A program made the position numbers and the translations under genes. A DNA stretch of 25,659 bases from the NCBI GenBank assembly GCA_900548705.1, contig URLF01000037.1, positions 1 through 25,659 of the forward strand, written 5' to 3'. The notes beneath the pieces were generated by a model. It was given only the letters and a program-made list of their open reading frames with translations. It had not been told where the DNA came from and did no database searches. Numbering within the stretch: the first letter of the stretch is position 1; every line of letters begins with the position of its first letter. Of the stretch, positions 1 to 8,536 are shown piece by piece. Source of the DNA: an uncultured Porphyromonadaceae bacterium (GTDB taxonomy: Bacteria; Bacteroidota; Bacteroidia; Bacteroidales; Muribaculaceae).

Positions 1-30
1 ATAAGTACGTATACGAGTACTTATACAGAT

Positions 31-66
31 AAAAAAGCGCTACTCGAATCGGGTAGTGCTTTTTTT
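31..66 (+). terminator. Rho-independent terminator at the left edge
   Basis: An A-run and stem arm at 31-43 pair with 54-66 across a short loop, with one G-U wobble, and the 3' arm ends in a T-run. It probably ends a gene lying left of the window. The A-run/hairpin/T-run form is typical of Firmicutes and agrees with the Lachnospiraceae-like character of the first 800 bases. Confidence 0.8.
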
Positions 67-95
67 ATAAAAACATAAAAAAGGAGGTCAAGACA

Positions 96-840
96 TTGAA
101 GAGACAGATGAAGAAACTCATTGTTTCCGCTGTAGCTCTTTCTCTTGTTATTCCTGCGCTTAGCGCACCAAAGGCAGAGGCTGCAAAGAAGCCATCTTTG
201 GTAAAAAAGGTTTCGGTAAAACAAAGAAAGTTACAGTGAAAGGTGTTAAGACAAAGCAGATTAAGAAGACAACTTGGTCTGTGAAAAGCAAGAAGGTTGT
301 CACGCTTTCTAAGAAAAAGAAAAACAGCGTAACAATCAAAGGTAAAAAGGCAGGAAAGACAGTTTTGACTGCCAAAATCAAAGTAGGTAAAAAGACCTAC
401 AAAAAGACTTGTAAAATTACAGTCAAAAAAGCAGGCAAAGTAACAGTAACAAAAGCACCGGTGGCAACACCGACCGCACCGGCAAAGGTAACTGATACAC
501 CGGGAGCAAAAGCTACGGCTACACCGACGGCTGCACCGACAGCAGTTCCTACACTGCGTGCACTTGACCAGGGTTACAAAACGGCAAAGGCACCGGAAGC
601 AAAAGACCCGGATACATTTCCTACAACAGTGCCGGGAGCAAAGGTTGACCCGGCAACAGCAACTGTGTATGATGAAGATTTTGAGGATGTAGAAACGGGT
701 ACAAAGTCGACGGACTGCGTAAACGAGGATACTCCGGATCCGGAAGGATTGCAAAGATGGATTCTTCGCTCGTTCTCAGATGATAACAACACCGGAAAAG
801 ATTATCTGGAGGTTGTTGATTCGAGTACACTTCAAACAAC
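96..840 (+). CDS. Frameshifted secreted Ig-like (BIG2-type) protein, Lachnospiraceae-like, 3' end lost at a join
   Basis: A strong AAGGAGG site (81-87) lies 8 bases before a TTG start at 96. The first reading frame gives a signal peptide with a Lys/Arg head, a hydrophobic core and an AEA cleavage site, then stops at about 238. The product continues in another frame, open from upstream of a GTG at 236: a Lys-rich Ig-like repeat (W-S-V-K-S-K-K-V, then G-K-K-A-G-K-T), a Pro/Thr/Ala linker (roughly 440-560), then an acidic region containing YDEDFED that resembles the start of a carbohydrate-binding module. Restoring one A in the A4 run at 218-221 joins the two frames with the right Ig-like sequence, so this is a one-base deletion or base-call error. 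After about 820-840 the frame runs into Bacteroidales-type sequence and stops at 904 without family resemblance. Such proteins in Lachnospiraceae are often extracellular glycanases, but no catalytic domain is present here. Confidence 0.6.
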
Positions 841-870
841 ATTACGTTTGTATACAATCCTGACATCAAG
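820..870. other. Probable chimeric junction between two genomes
   Basis: To the left the DNA is A-rich with AAA/AAG codons and Gram-positive signals. To the right it is GC-richer with Bacteroidales codon use, promoters and T9SS proteins. The left reading frame (frame 2) and the right one (frame 1, open only from 820) do not match, so no fusion protein is made. No transposase, integrase, tRNA or repeat sits at the join. An assembly artefact is the simplest reading. Confidence 0.7.
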
Positions 871-2088
871 CATGCCGACGAGTTCGGTCAGCGTACCGGA
901 ATAGACAGCGGCGGCGATGAGCGTCCCGAGGTGCTTCATACCTATTTCCGTGATCCTGTGGGTGACGAGAGCTACGGCCGTAATGAATATGCCGTCAACA
1001 GCCTTAATGACAGGCTCGTAATTCCGGCTGAAGACCGTGCATGTTATGTAGTGGAGGATATGTGGATGGACGGCACCTTCAAAGTCTGGTGTGGTTGGGG
1101 CGGTTCGGCCACCAACTATGAGTTTGAGGACAACGGCACGACCTACACCCGCTGGTTCCGCAGCAATGGCAGCCATGGGCGTAGCGGTGAGGATTGCACG
1201 GCCTATTTCCAGGCTGACAAGATTCTGGCTTACACCCTTTTCGAGGATGTTCCCAATGCCAACTTCGGTATCGGTTACGGATTGCCTTCGTCTGACACAT
1301 TCGAGAATCCGTTTGTGGATAATAATGGTGTCATCAACAAGGATTGTGTCAATCAGTCTCAGCGCCGTTTCTTCAAACGTGTTGAAATCTGGTTCAATCT
1401 CAAAAACGGCTTCGCCTACCAGGGGGCAGACAAGGGCGGTTCGGTCATCATCTTCTATCAGGAGGAGAGTGGCCCCAATATCGTGATCGCCAAGACAAAC
1501 GGCAACCACGTCAACTATAATTTCTGCATTCCTCTGATTAACATGGATTCTGCGGTTGACGAGCGCGTGTATGGCAATGTCGTGGCCTACAGGGTATACC
1601 GTATCCCTGTGGATGAGAACGGTGTAGAAGGTACTCCGGTCCTTGTCGCGGACGAAGATCTCGGCGATGGTGTCAAACGCGACGAATTCGGTAATGTGGA
1701 CATCCTCGATCCGACTTCATTGCCTGCCGGCCGCTACCGTTATATGGTGGAGACCAAGCGTGCCCTTACCCAGAACACCGAGGACAAATGGAAGAGCGCC
1801 AAGTCGAACATCATCCGTATCAGCCCGGAGGATATTCCCAGCGGAGTGGAGAATGTCGGTCAGGATGAGGCCGCTGATTTCGGCCTGAAAGTAGCATCTT
1901 CAGATGGTATGCTCAGGGTTTCCGCCAATGCAGAAATCGGCTCTCTGACAATCTACTCCATGAACGGAGCGATGGTGAAGCGGGTGAATGTCACTTCCAA
2001 CACCACCACCGTGGATATCTCCGCGTTGGCCGCCGGGGTATATGTGGTCAACGCTAACAATCACTCTGTACGATTCGTTAAACGATGA
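841..2088 (+). CDS. T9SS-sorted secreted protein, N-terminally truncated; first gene of a dextran locus
   Basis: The reading frame is open from about 820 with no ATG; its first in-frame start codon is a GTG at 931, but protein-like sequence (VYNPDIKHADEFGQ) already runs ahead of it, so the true N-terminus and signal peptide are missing at the join. The body is a Trp/Gly/Asn-rich beta-type region (WMDGTFKVWCGWGG, then VEIWFNLKNGFAYQ), followed by an Ig/FN3-like segment (VVAYRVYRIPVDENG). The C-terminal ~80 residues match a T9SS type A sorting domain (LTIYSMNGAMVKRV ... LAAGVYVVNAN ... RFVKR), which sends proteins through the type IX secretion system to the surface. I do not recognise the body. 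Its stop overlaps the next ATG (ATGA at 2085-2088), so it is translationally coupled to the SusE/F-like gene, and a surface glycan-binding role is inferred. Confidence 0.75.
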   Translation: MTFVYNPDIKHADEFGQRTGIDSGGDERPEVLHTYFRDPVGDESYGRNEYAVNSLNDRLVIPAEDRACYVVEDMWMDGTFKVWCGWGGSATNYEFEDNGTTYTRWFRSNGSHGRSGEDCTAYFQADKILAYTLFEDVPNANFGIGYGLPSSDTFENPFVDNNGVINKDCVNQSQRRFFKRVEIWFNLKNGFAYQGADKGGSVIIFYQEESGPNIVIAKTNGNHVNYNFCIPLINMDSAVDERVYGNVVAYRVYRIPVDENGVEGTPVLVADEDLGDGVKRDEFGNVDILDPTSLPAGRYRYMVETKRALTQNTEDKWKSAKSNIIRISPEDIPSGVENVGQDEAADFGLKVASSDGMLRVSANAEIGSLTIYSMNGAMVKRVNVTSNTTTVDISALAAGVYVVNANNHSVRFVKR

Positions 2089-3425
2089 GCTTCAATCGCA
2101 TTTTGATATTGATTCTGGCTATGGCAGGCATCTGTGTGATGCCTGTCAAGGCCCAGATCAATTACCTCCGGTTATATCTGATCGGGGAAGCCACCCCTGC
2201 GGGATGGAATGAGAATCTGCCCGAAGAGATGGTGGCGATCGGTGGAGATTGCTTCCTCTGGGACGGTTGGCTCGGCAAAGGGGAATTCAAGTTTCTCAAC
2301 ACTGTCGGTGACTGGGGCAGCTCGATTGTCACATCCTCCCAAGGTCTTGAGTTTGAGAGCGGGGTGAAATATGACTTGTATTACAAGCATGGGGATGACA
2401 ACAAGTTTGTCAACCAACGGCCCGGATATGTCCGCATCATTGTGGACCTGCGCAATATGAAGGTCAATTTCCGCCGTCCTGCTCTCGCTTTTGTCGGGAC
2501 AGCGGCCAAAGGATGGTCACTTGAGAATATCATCCCTATCTTCGCCGATGACGAGGGGAGGGTAAACTGGAGCGGCCAGCTCCGCGCAGGAGAGTTGAAG
2601 ATTCTTGCCGACGGAGCGTTTGACTGGTTCCCTTGTTACAATGCCCCGTTTGCCGGAGACATACTTACACCCGGCGGTCATCAGACGGTTTTCAACACCT
2701 CGGAATATGACTCCGGCGGGACATTCGTGGATTTCAAATATGAAGTCCCAAAGGCCGGATTCTACAGCTTCACATTCAAAAATGAAAATGGAGGACGGTT
2801 CTATGGGGTCGATGTCTCGATGTCAGAGGAGCCTGACCTGACGGGCGGTTTCCGCTCTACTCCCGGACGTTACCTCGCGGCAGTGGACAGGTCGGCCAAA
2901 AGAGTCCATTTCGGGCCGGTTCCCACCCGTCTTTATATCGGGGAATCAGCCTCTGATTATGTGGAGATTCAAAGCACGGGCGAAAACCGATTCTCGTCAG
3001 TGGTCAACCTCAAAAGGGGACGTTACTACAAGCTCTCATCCGACCCTTCAAGATGGGAATTGTCGGCCATCTCCCCGAACACGGATACCGACATAACATC
3101 CGCGACCTCGAATCTCGCTCCCATACATGGTTACAGCTATGTGGTTCCCGATGACGGGGAATATCAGGTGACGGCTGATTTCTCAGGTAATGTCCCTTAT
3201 CTGCAAGCCAAGAAACAGGTCGCTTCATCACTGGACGCCTTGGTGGAAAGCGGTGTGACGGTGAAGACAATCGGCGGGGAGATAGTCGTCGACGGTAGTT
3301 TCTCATCAGTCGGTGTGTATGATGTCTCGGGCCGGCTGGTCGGAAACTGTTCACCGTGTCCCGTGATTCCGGGCACCTATATCGTCAATGTTGACAATAA
3401 CATTTTCAAGATTTCTGTAAGATGA
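2085..3425 (+). CDS. SusE/SusF-like surface glycan-binding protein with T9SS sorting domain
   Basis: 446 residues. Residues 1-24 form a type I signal peptide ending PVKAQ with no lipobox cysteine. The segment from about 27 (RLYLIGEATPAGW) has the hallmark start of SusE/SusF starch-binding modules; a related module begins near 132 (LAFVGTAAKGW), and a weaker third near 270-370 (TRLYIGESASDYVEI). The last ~60 residues are a T9SS type A-like tail (VGVYDVSGRLVG ... GTYIVNVDNNIFKISVR). Known SusE/SusF proteins are surface lipoproteins that hold alpha-glucans near a SusC/SusD transporter; here the tail suggests T9SS export instead. ATGA overlaps on both sides (2085-2088 and 3422-3425) tie it to its neighbours. 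Dextran or related alpha-1,6-glucan is the inferred ligand because the next gene is a GH66 enzyme. Confidence 0.82.
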   Translation: MSFNRILILILAMAGICVMPVKAQINYLRLYLIGEATPAGWNENLPEEMVAIGGDCFLWDGWLGKGEFKFLNTVGDWGSSIVTSSQGLEFESGVKYDLYYKHGDDNKFVNQRPGYVRIIVDLRNMKVNFRRPALAFVGTAAKGWSLENIIPIFADDEGRVNWSGQLRAGELKILADGAFDWFPCYNAPFAGDILTPGGHQTVFNTSEYDSGGTFVDFKYEVPKAGFYSFTFKNENGGRFYGVDVSMSEEPDLTGGFRSTPGRYLAAVDRSAKRVHFGPVPTRLYIGESASDYVEIQSTGENRFSSVVNLKRGRYYKLSSDPSRWELSAISPNTDTDITSATSNLAPIHGYSYVVPDDGEYQVTADFSGNVPYLQAKKQVASSLDALVESGVTVKTIGGEIVVDGSFSSVGVYDVSGRLVGNCSPCPVIPGTYIVNVDNNIFKISVR

Positions 3426-5464
3426 TTGACAAGAAGATGCTCCTCTCAGGCCTGGGCCTGATTCTCTGCTGCGGTATTGCCGCCGGTCAAGGCCGCAGCG
3501 GTGTATGGGTAGGCACATCCGCCACATCCGGGGAGTTCCCTCCCGCCAACTCCGTGGCGATGTCACAGTCTCCCGTCGGTGATTTCCATACCGGAATCAC
3601 TGCCGTCGGAGAGGATGATAAGATAAGTTTCGCCGATTATGGCGACGGGGAGGCAACCCCGTCACGCATCGCGCCGTTGGGCCACAAGGATTTCCCATCG
3701 TCGGAAAACTGGGCTTATGATATCCAGGATGGGACTGACATCCATGACTATCCGGCCCGTCAGATTGCCACAGGCAAGCCTGACATCAACAAGTTCGACC
3801 TCTGGACAGACAGGGCTTGTTACAGACCGGGGGAAACCGTCTGGATTCAGGCCGCTAAATTCGCCGAATATCCGAATGCGATTATCCGCTACCGCCACGG
3901 AACGGTGGTGCTGAAAGAGGAACCGTTGAAACAGGAATGGTGGCCCTGGACTCCCCCGACCACCGATTTCCGTGGATACCTGGTGGATGTCTACCGTCTT
4001 GACGAGAATGGCCATGAGGAGATTCTCGGCTCAATCGGTGTGGATGTCTCCTCGACCTGGACCCGCTATCCTCGCAATGGCTACACCGCTTGGTTCGAGC
4101 CGGGCAAGGAGCAGTATATCGGGGGAGATGTCGCCTTCCTCAACCGGCGACACATAAATGTCGTCCAGTTTCAGGACTGGCACTGGAAGCACCATCATCC
4201 ATATTGCGGTGACGCTGAATACACCGACATCGCCAACAATAAGGTGTCGCTCAATGTCGTGAAGGAGTTCATCAGCAGCCAGCACGGCTACAATATGAAA
4301 TCCCTCTTCTACAATCTCGGTTTCGGGGCGCTGGAGCGGGCTGACGCGGCCAAGGATGGTGTCAAGGAGGAATGGTATTACTATTTCGATGCCAACCATA
4401 CCTCGAAGGATTACCATGACCTGCCTGACTCCTGGAAGAGCGACATCACTTTCGTGGACCCGGGCAACACCGAATGGCAGAATTATCTTTGCGACCGCAA
4501 TGACGAGGTGTACCGTAACCTTGACTTCGACGGGTTCCAGGTTGACCAGGTCGGCAAGCGTGGCGACGGCTACATCTATGACTACTGGGGCAACCGCCAT
4601 CTGCTGGCCGACCGTTTCCCCTCTCTGCTTCAGGCATTCAAAAACCGACATCCCTCCAAGTCGCTGATTATGAATTCCGTCTCAAAGCACGGAGCCAACC
4701 AGATTGCTTCCTCCGGAGTTGTGGATGCCTGCTACAGCGAGCTGTGGGATAATGAAGCGAGTTTCATGGATCTCTATTGGGTGATTTTTGACAACAAGAA
4801 GGCCTCGGGCAACGATGACATGAAGACGATTTTCGCCTGCTATATGAATTATGACTTCGCTGACAAGAATCCGGGCAAACCGTTCAATAACCCCGGTGTG
4901 CTGCTTACCGATGCCTGCATGTTCGCCCTCGGGGCATTCCATCTCGAACTCGGGACGGGCGGCAATATGCTTGGCCGCGAGTATTTCCCCAACACCAACC
5001 TCCACATGGATGATGAGCTGAAAGGGGACATCACCCGCTATTACGATTTCATAACGGCCTACGAGAATTACATCTACGACACTTCCCGTGAACTTACCCC
5101 CAACATCACCTCCCTTTCGGGTCATCAGCTCTCGATCTGGAACTATGCCCTCGGCCCCCAGCCGCGCAAGGTGGTGGTTCACGCCAAGGAGACAAAGGAG
5201 GGTGCGATGGTCTTCCATCTGCTCAATTTCAAGTCCACAAACTCGCTGAGCTGGCGCGACCTGAAGGCGGATATGCCGCGTCCTGAACGTCAGACCGACA
5301 TCTCGCTTGACATTGATTGCGACAAGATGGTGTCGAGGGTGTGGGTCGCTACTCCTGACGGGGATGCCTGTGTGCCCCGCTCGCTTGAGTTCACCCAGCA
5401 AGGACGCTCTGTCAGAGTGACAGTTCCATCTCTTGACTACTGGACCATGCTTGTCCTGGAATAA
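3422..5464 (+). CDS. GH66 endo-dextranase (or cycloisomaltooligosaccharide-forming relative)
   Basis: 680 residues. A short signal peptide (about 1-22, ending GIAAG) is present; the adjacent CC does not fit a lipobox well, so type I cleavage is favoured. A beta-sandwich-like region (about 120-210, containing DRACYRPGETV) precedes the (beta/alpha)8 barrel typical of GH66, and a further beta domain closes the C-terminus (about 570-680). The motif LDFDGFQVDQVG near 367-378 holds the expected nucleophile Asp375; CYSELWDNE near 437-445 holds the likely acid/base Glu440, though Glu445 cannot be excluded. GH66 enzymes cut alpha-1,6-linked dextran internally. No CBM35 insertion typical of cycloisomaltooligosaccharide glucanotransferases is evident, so dextranase is preferred. 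It has no T9SS tail, unlike its two upstream partners. The start overlaps the previous stop (ATGA). No SusC/SusD or GH31 partner is in the window. Confidence 0.9.
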   Translation: MIDKKMLLSGLGLILCCGIAAGQGRSGVWVGTSATSGEFPPANSVAMSQSPVGDFHTGITAVGEDDKISFADYGDGEATPSRIAPLGHKDFPSSENWAYDIQDGTDIHDYPARQIATGKPDINKFDLWTDRACYRPGETVWIQAAKFAEYPNAIIRYRHGTVVLKEEPLKQEWWPWTPPTTDFRGYLVDVYRLDENGHEEILGSIGVDVSSTWTRYPRNGYTAWFEPGKEQYIGGDVAFLNRRHINVVQFQDWHWKHHHPYCGDAEYTDIANNKVSLNVVKEFISSQHGYNMKSLFYNLGFGALERADAAKDGVKEEWYYYFDANHTSKDYHDLPDSWKSDITFVDPGNTEWQNYLCDRNDEVYRNLDFDGFQVDQVGKRGDGYIYDYWGNRHLLADRFPSLLQAFKNRHPSKSLIMNSVSKHGANQIASSGVVDACYSELWDNEASFMDLYWVIFDNKKASGNDDMKTIFACYMNYDFADKNPGKPFNNPGVLLTDACMFALGAFHLELGTGGNMLGREYFPNTNLHMDDELKGDITRYYDFITAYENYIYDTSRELTPNITSLSGHQLSIWNYALGPQPRKVVVHAKETKEGAMVFHLLNFKSTNSLSWRDLKADMPRPERQTDISLDIDCDKMVSRVWVATPDGDACVPRSLEFTQQGRSVRVTVPSLDYWTMLVLE

Positions 5465-5497
5465 GCGACAGACATTAACCATACGATATCTTACGAT

Positions 5498-5532
5498 AAG
5501 TTTGCCGGCCCGAATATGTGGCCGGCAAATTT
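5498..5532 (+). terminator. Terminator after the GH66 gene
   Basis: A perfect 10-bp GC-rich stem (5501-5510 with 5520-5529) surrounds a 9-base loop, is extended by A-T pairs, and is followed by a T-rich stretch. It closes the dextran operon and separates it from trkA. Confidence 0.8.
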
Positions 5533-5539
5533 ATTTTCG

Positions 5540-5547
5540 TAAATTTG
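5540..5547 (+). promoter_or_regulatory. Bacteroidales -7 element (TAAATTTG) for trkAH
   Basis: TAAATTTG followed by C is an exact match to the Bacteroidales TAnnTTTG element, 33 bases before the trkA ATG and just after the terminator. No clear -33 TTTG stands at the normal distance, because the terminator stem occupies that position, so promoter strength is uncertain. Confidence 0.5.
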
Positions 5548-5580
5548 CGTTCATAAAAATGAATAAACACTCATCCGGAA

Positions 5581-6915
5581 ATGAGAATCGTAATAGCGGG
5601 TGACGGCGAGACGGGTACCCATCTGGCCCGTATGCTGTCAGTCGAGAACCAGGACATAGTGCTGATGGGAAGCGACACGGAGCATCTCGCGGAGCTTGAG
5701 GCGGTAAGTAACTTCATGACCTTCGAGGGTAATCCTATGTCGTTCCGCGACCTGATGCGTTGCGGTGTCGATGTGGCCGACATATTCGTGGCCGTGACTC
5801 CCGACGAGACTGTCAATATCATCGCCTGTCAGATGGCCAAGGATTGCGGGGCGCGAAGATGCGTCGCCCGCGTGGACAATCCGGAGTTCGCCACTCCCCG
5901 GGCTGAGGAGATGTTGCGCCGTAACGGCATAGAGCAGATAATTTTCCCCGAGAAACTTGCCGCGATAGAGACACGCCGGTTCATTGAGCACAACTGGGTC
6001 AGCCAGTGGCTGCAGTTTCATGGCGGTGAGCTGTTGGTGGTCGGAGTCAGGATGGAGTCCACCGGTTCGCTTTGCGGAATGTTTCTGCGCGATATTCCCA
6101 ACAATCCCCGCCTGTTTCATGTCTCCGCCATAAAGAGAGGGAGCGACATCATCATACCCCGGGGTGAAGACCGATTGCTGGAGGGGGATACCATATATTT
6201 TTCAGTGTTGCAGGCTAACATCGATTTGTTGCCCGCTATGTGTGGAAAACGAGTCTCGCGGGCTCGCCGTATAATGGTGACCGGAGCCGGACGCGTGACC
6301 GAGAATCTCCTTGACCAGCTCGGTCAGAAATATAACATGACGGTAATTGACCCGAATGCCGACCGGTGTCGCAAGGTGGCTGAGAAATTCCCCAAGGTTG
6401 TGGTTGTCAACGCGTCGGCCAATGATGTTAACACCCTCAAGGAGGAGGGGATAGACGGATGTGACACATTCCTGGCTCTCACGGGCAGTTCGGAGACAAA
6501 TATCGTTTCCTGCATGGTGGCGCGTGAGCACGGTGTGAGGCGCACACTTGCCCGTATCGAGGAGTTGCAATATATCCCCGAGGCGGAGAGCCTGGCGATT
6601 GACAAGATAATCAACAAGAAACTTCTCAACACGGGAAAGGTGCTGAGCCTGGTGCTCGACAACAATGTCGCGACCTCCCAATGTCTGTCACTCGACAAGG
6701 CGGAGGTGACGGAAATCAAAGTTCCGGAAAATTCCAGGATTGTCTCGCGGCCTCTGAGCGAGTTGTCGCTTCCGAGGGGGATGACTGTGGCCGGCCTGGT
6801 CAGGGATGGTGTCGGACAGCTTGCCGGAGGACATACCCGTCTAATGCCGGGAGACTATGTGGTTATTTTCAGCATCTCCGGCATCATAGCCAAAATCGAG
6901 AAATTTTTCAGGTAA
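5581..6915 (+). CDS. trkA: Trk potassium uptake regulatory protein TrkA
   Basis: 444 residues, the usual length for two-lobed TrkA. Two tandem RCK units are visible, each an NAD(H)-binding Rossmann fold followed by a TrkA_C domain. The first begins MRIVIAGDGETGTHLAR, with the glycine motif at 7-12 and an acidic residue ending the second strand. The second begins near 231 (IMVTGAGRVTENLL), where the third glycine of the motif is Thr. The TrkA_C segments lie near 140-210 and 370-444. The protein is cytoplasmic and gates the TrkH channel in response to nucleotides. trkH follows 19 bases downstream, so they form a trkA-trkH operon. The chosen ATG opens directly into the first Rossmann strand. Confidence 0.95.
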   Translation: MRIVIAGDGETGTHLARMLSVENQDIVLMGSDTEHLAELEAVSNFMTFEGNPMSFRDLMRCGVDVADIFVAVTPDETVNIIACQMAKDCGARRCVARVDNPEFATPRAEEMLRRNGIEQIIFPEKLAAIETRRFIEHNWVSQWLQFHGGELLVVGVRMESTGSLCGMFLRDIPNNPRLFHVSAIKRGSDIIIPRGEDRLLEGDTIYFSVLQANIDLLPAMCGKRVSRARRIMVTGAGRVTENLLDQLGQKYNMTVIDPNADRCRKVAEKFPKVVVVNASANDVNTLKEEGIDGCDTFLALTGSSETNIVSCMVAREHGVRRTLARIEELQYIPEAESLAIDKIINKKLLNTGKVLSLVLDNNVATSQCLSLDKAEVTEIKVPENSRIVSRPLSELSLPRGMTVAGLVRDGVGQLAGGHTRLMPGDYVVIFSISGIIAKIEKFFR

Positions 6916-6934
6916 AACAGCAGGGAGGTGACGT

Positions 6935-8398
6935 ATGAGGACATCTTTGAGTGTCAGTTCGATTATCAGGATTTTGGGTCGTCTGCTGCTGATAGAGGCA
7001 TTGCTGATGCTGCTGCCGTTGGCGGTGTGTATGATTTATGGTGAGAGTGACTGGTTCGGGTTCGCTGTCGCCATTGTCGCCGCGGCGGTGGCTGGAGGGG
7101 TCGCTGAACTTTCAACCCGTTCCACGGGAATTTCTGTCCGTAGCCGTGAGGGATTCATCATCACGGCGTTGGTATGGGTGGTTTTCGGGTTGTTCGGCAT
7201 GTTGCCTTTCATGTTGTCGGCAACCCCGTTAGGCTTCACTGATGCCATGTTCGAGGTGATTTCAGGCTTCACTACCACCGGGGCGAGCATGATAACCGAT
7301 GTCGAGGCACAATCCCACGGGATATTGTTCTGGAGGGCGTTCACCCAATGGATTGGCGGCCTGGGAATCATCTTCTTCATGCTCGCGGTGTTGCCCGAGC
7401 TGAACAAGACCACCGGCATATCCATGTTCAATGCCGAGGCCACCGGAATAACCCATGGAAAGCTCCATCCGCGTATCCGCCAGACCGCCCTGTCGGTCTG
7501 GGGGGTGTATGTAACCCTGACTGTGGTGTCGACATTGCTCCTGTGGGCAGGCCCGATGAATCTTTTTGACAGTATCTGCCAGACATTCGCCGCGATAGCC
7601 ACCGGCGGCTTCACGACACGCAATGCCGGAATCGCCTACTGGCATTCGGATTACGCGATTGTGGTGCTGACTGTGGTGATGTTTGTCGCCGGACTTAACT
7701 TCATGCTGTTGTATTCGGTCTGGAAGAGGAATATCAGGGAGTTCCTAAGTAACGACGTGTTCAAGGCGTTTCTGTGGATTGTCGTGGTGGTCTATCTGCT
7801 GTTCCTGCTGGCCGCGTTGCTTCGTGGCGAGGCTTCAACGCTCGACGGGTTGCTGCTCTATCCTTTGTTCCACATAGTCTCGGCGGTGACCTCTACCGGA
7901 TTCTCCATCCCCGGAGCGGAAGGATGGGGGCCGTTTCCGCTTTTCCTGACGATATTGCTGATGACATGCGGCGCATGCAGCGGGTCGACATCCGGAGGAA
8001 TAAAGGTTGACCGTGTGGCTGTGATGTGGCGTAATTTCGTGAATGAGATAAAGAAGACCGTTTTCCCGAAAAGGACTTATGTGGTGAGCATAAACGGGAG
8101 CGCGTTACACAACAGCCTCGTGTCGCGCATATCGGCGTTTGTCTCGCTGTATCTCCTCACGGTCACGATTGCCACGGGAGTGGTGACAATGTTTGGCTAC
8201 ACCCTGACCGACTCGCTTTTCATGGTGATTTCCTGTATCGGATGTAATGGTCTCGGATATGGTGCCACCGGTGCGGAAGGATCGTTCGCGCTGCTCCCGG
8301 GAGCGGTGAAATGGCTGTTGACCGCTGTCATGCTTGCAGGCCGTCTGGAGCTGTTCACCTTCCTGGTTCTCTTCCTTCCATCCTTCTGGAGGAGATGA
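6935..8398 (+). CDS. trkH: Trk potassium uptake membrane subunit TrkH
   Basis: 487 residues, an inner-membrane protein with about ten hydrophobic spans. The four pseudo-repeated pore loops of the Trk/Ktr/HKT family can be read: VISGFTTTGAS (about 108-118), ATGGFTTRNAG (222-232), VSAVTSTGFS (315-324) and VISCIGCNGLGYG (431-443). The intramembrane-loop motif SGSTSGGIK lies at 349-357. A GGGAGGTG-like ribosome-binding site precedes the ATG. Together with TrkA it imports K+ driven by the ion gradient. The 3' end is followed at once by a bidirectional hairpin shared with the convergent TonB-receptor operon. Confidence 0.95.
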   Translation: MRTSLSVSSIIRILGRLLLIEALLMLLPLAVCMIYGESDWFGFAVAIVAAAVAGGVAELSTRSTGISVRSREGFIITALVWVVFGLFGMLPFMLSATPLGFTDAMFEVISGFTTTGASMITDVEAQSHGILFWRAFTQWIGGLGIIFFMLAVLPELNKTTGISMFNAEATGITHGKLHPRIRQTALSVWGVYVTLTVVSTLLLWAGPMNLFDSICQTFAAIATGGFTTRNAGIAYWHSDYAIVVLTVVMFVAGLNFMLLYSVWKRNIREFLSNDVFKAFLWIVVVVYLLFLLAALLRGEASTLDGLLLYPLFHIVSAVTSTGFSIPGAEGWGPFPLFLTILLMTCGACSGSTSGGIKVDRVAVMWRNFVNEIKKTVFPKRTYVVSINGSALHNSLVSRISAFVSLYLLTVTIATGVVTMFGYTLTDSLFMVISCIGCNGLGYGATGAEGSFALLPGAVKWLLTAVMLAGRLELFTFLVLFLPSFWRR

Positions 8399-8437
8399 AA
8401 AAAAGGAACTATCCAGTCGCGGACCGTTCCTTTCTCT
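8396..8437. terminator. Bidirectional terminator between trkH and the TonB-receptor operon
   Basis: An 8-bp stem (8402-8409 with 8426-8433) carries a 16-base loop. On the minus strand the 3' arm runs into a T7 run, a strong terminator for the receptor operon; on the plus strand it is followed by TCT-rich sequence and overlaps the trkH stop. The rest of the gap (8438-8536) holds two small inverted repeats (8438-8459 and about 8467-8479) with no T-run. Confidence 0.7.
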
Positions 8438-8536
8438 AAGGTTTGATTTGCATAACCTTGAGTCAGTGTGATGTTATCACCTTTCGTTCAATCAATCTTC
8501 ATCAATTCCTATCAGCATTCTCTTCTTCTGTAATTG

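Noticed and set aside
65..754. Cys-rich 229-residue minus-strand reading frame
   Set aside because: It is the reverse of the Lys-rich (AAG/AAA) secreted-protein gene; runs of Cys/Phe/Leu come from complementing that bias, and there is no ribosome site or family match.
236..2088. A fusion of the Ig-like protein with the T9SS protein
   Set aside because: The two coding segments lie in different frames (2 and 1), with a stop at 904 for the first and at 817 for the second.
3422..3490. Lipoprotein signal on the GH66 enzyme (adjacent Cys pair)
   Set aside because: The residues before the cysteines (Leu-Ile-Leu, then Ile-Leu-Cys) do not fit the lipobox, which needs a small residue at -1.
4682..5482. 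266-residue minus-strand frame inside the GH66 gene
   Set aside because: Shadow of a GC-rich gene with strong third-position bias; the plus strand encodes a clear GH66 barrel and C-terminal domain.
8438..8480. Two small inverted repeats between trkH and the TonB receptor
   Set aside because: Stems are 5-6 bp with no T-run or conserved context; the stronger bidirectional hairpin just before them already explains termination.
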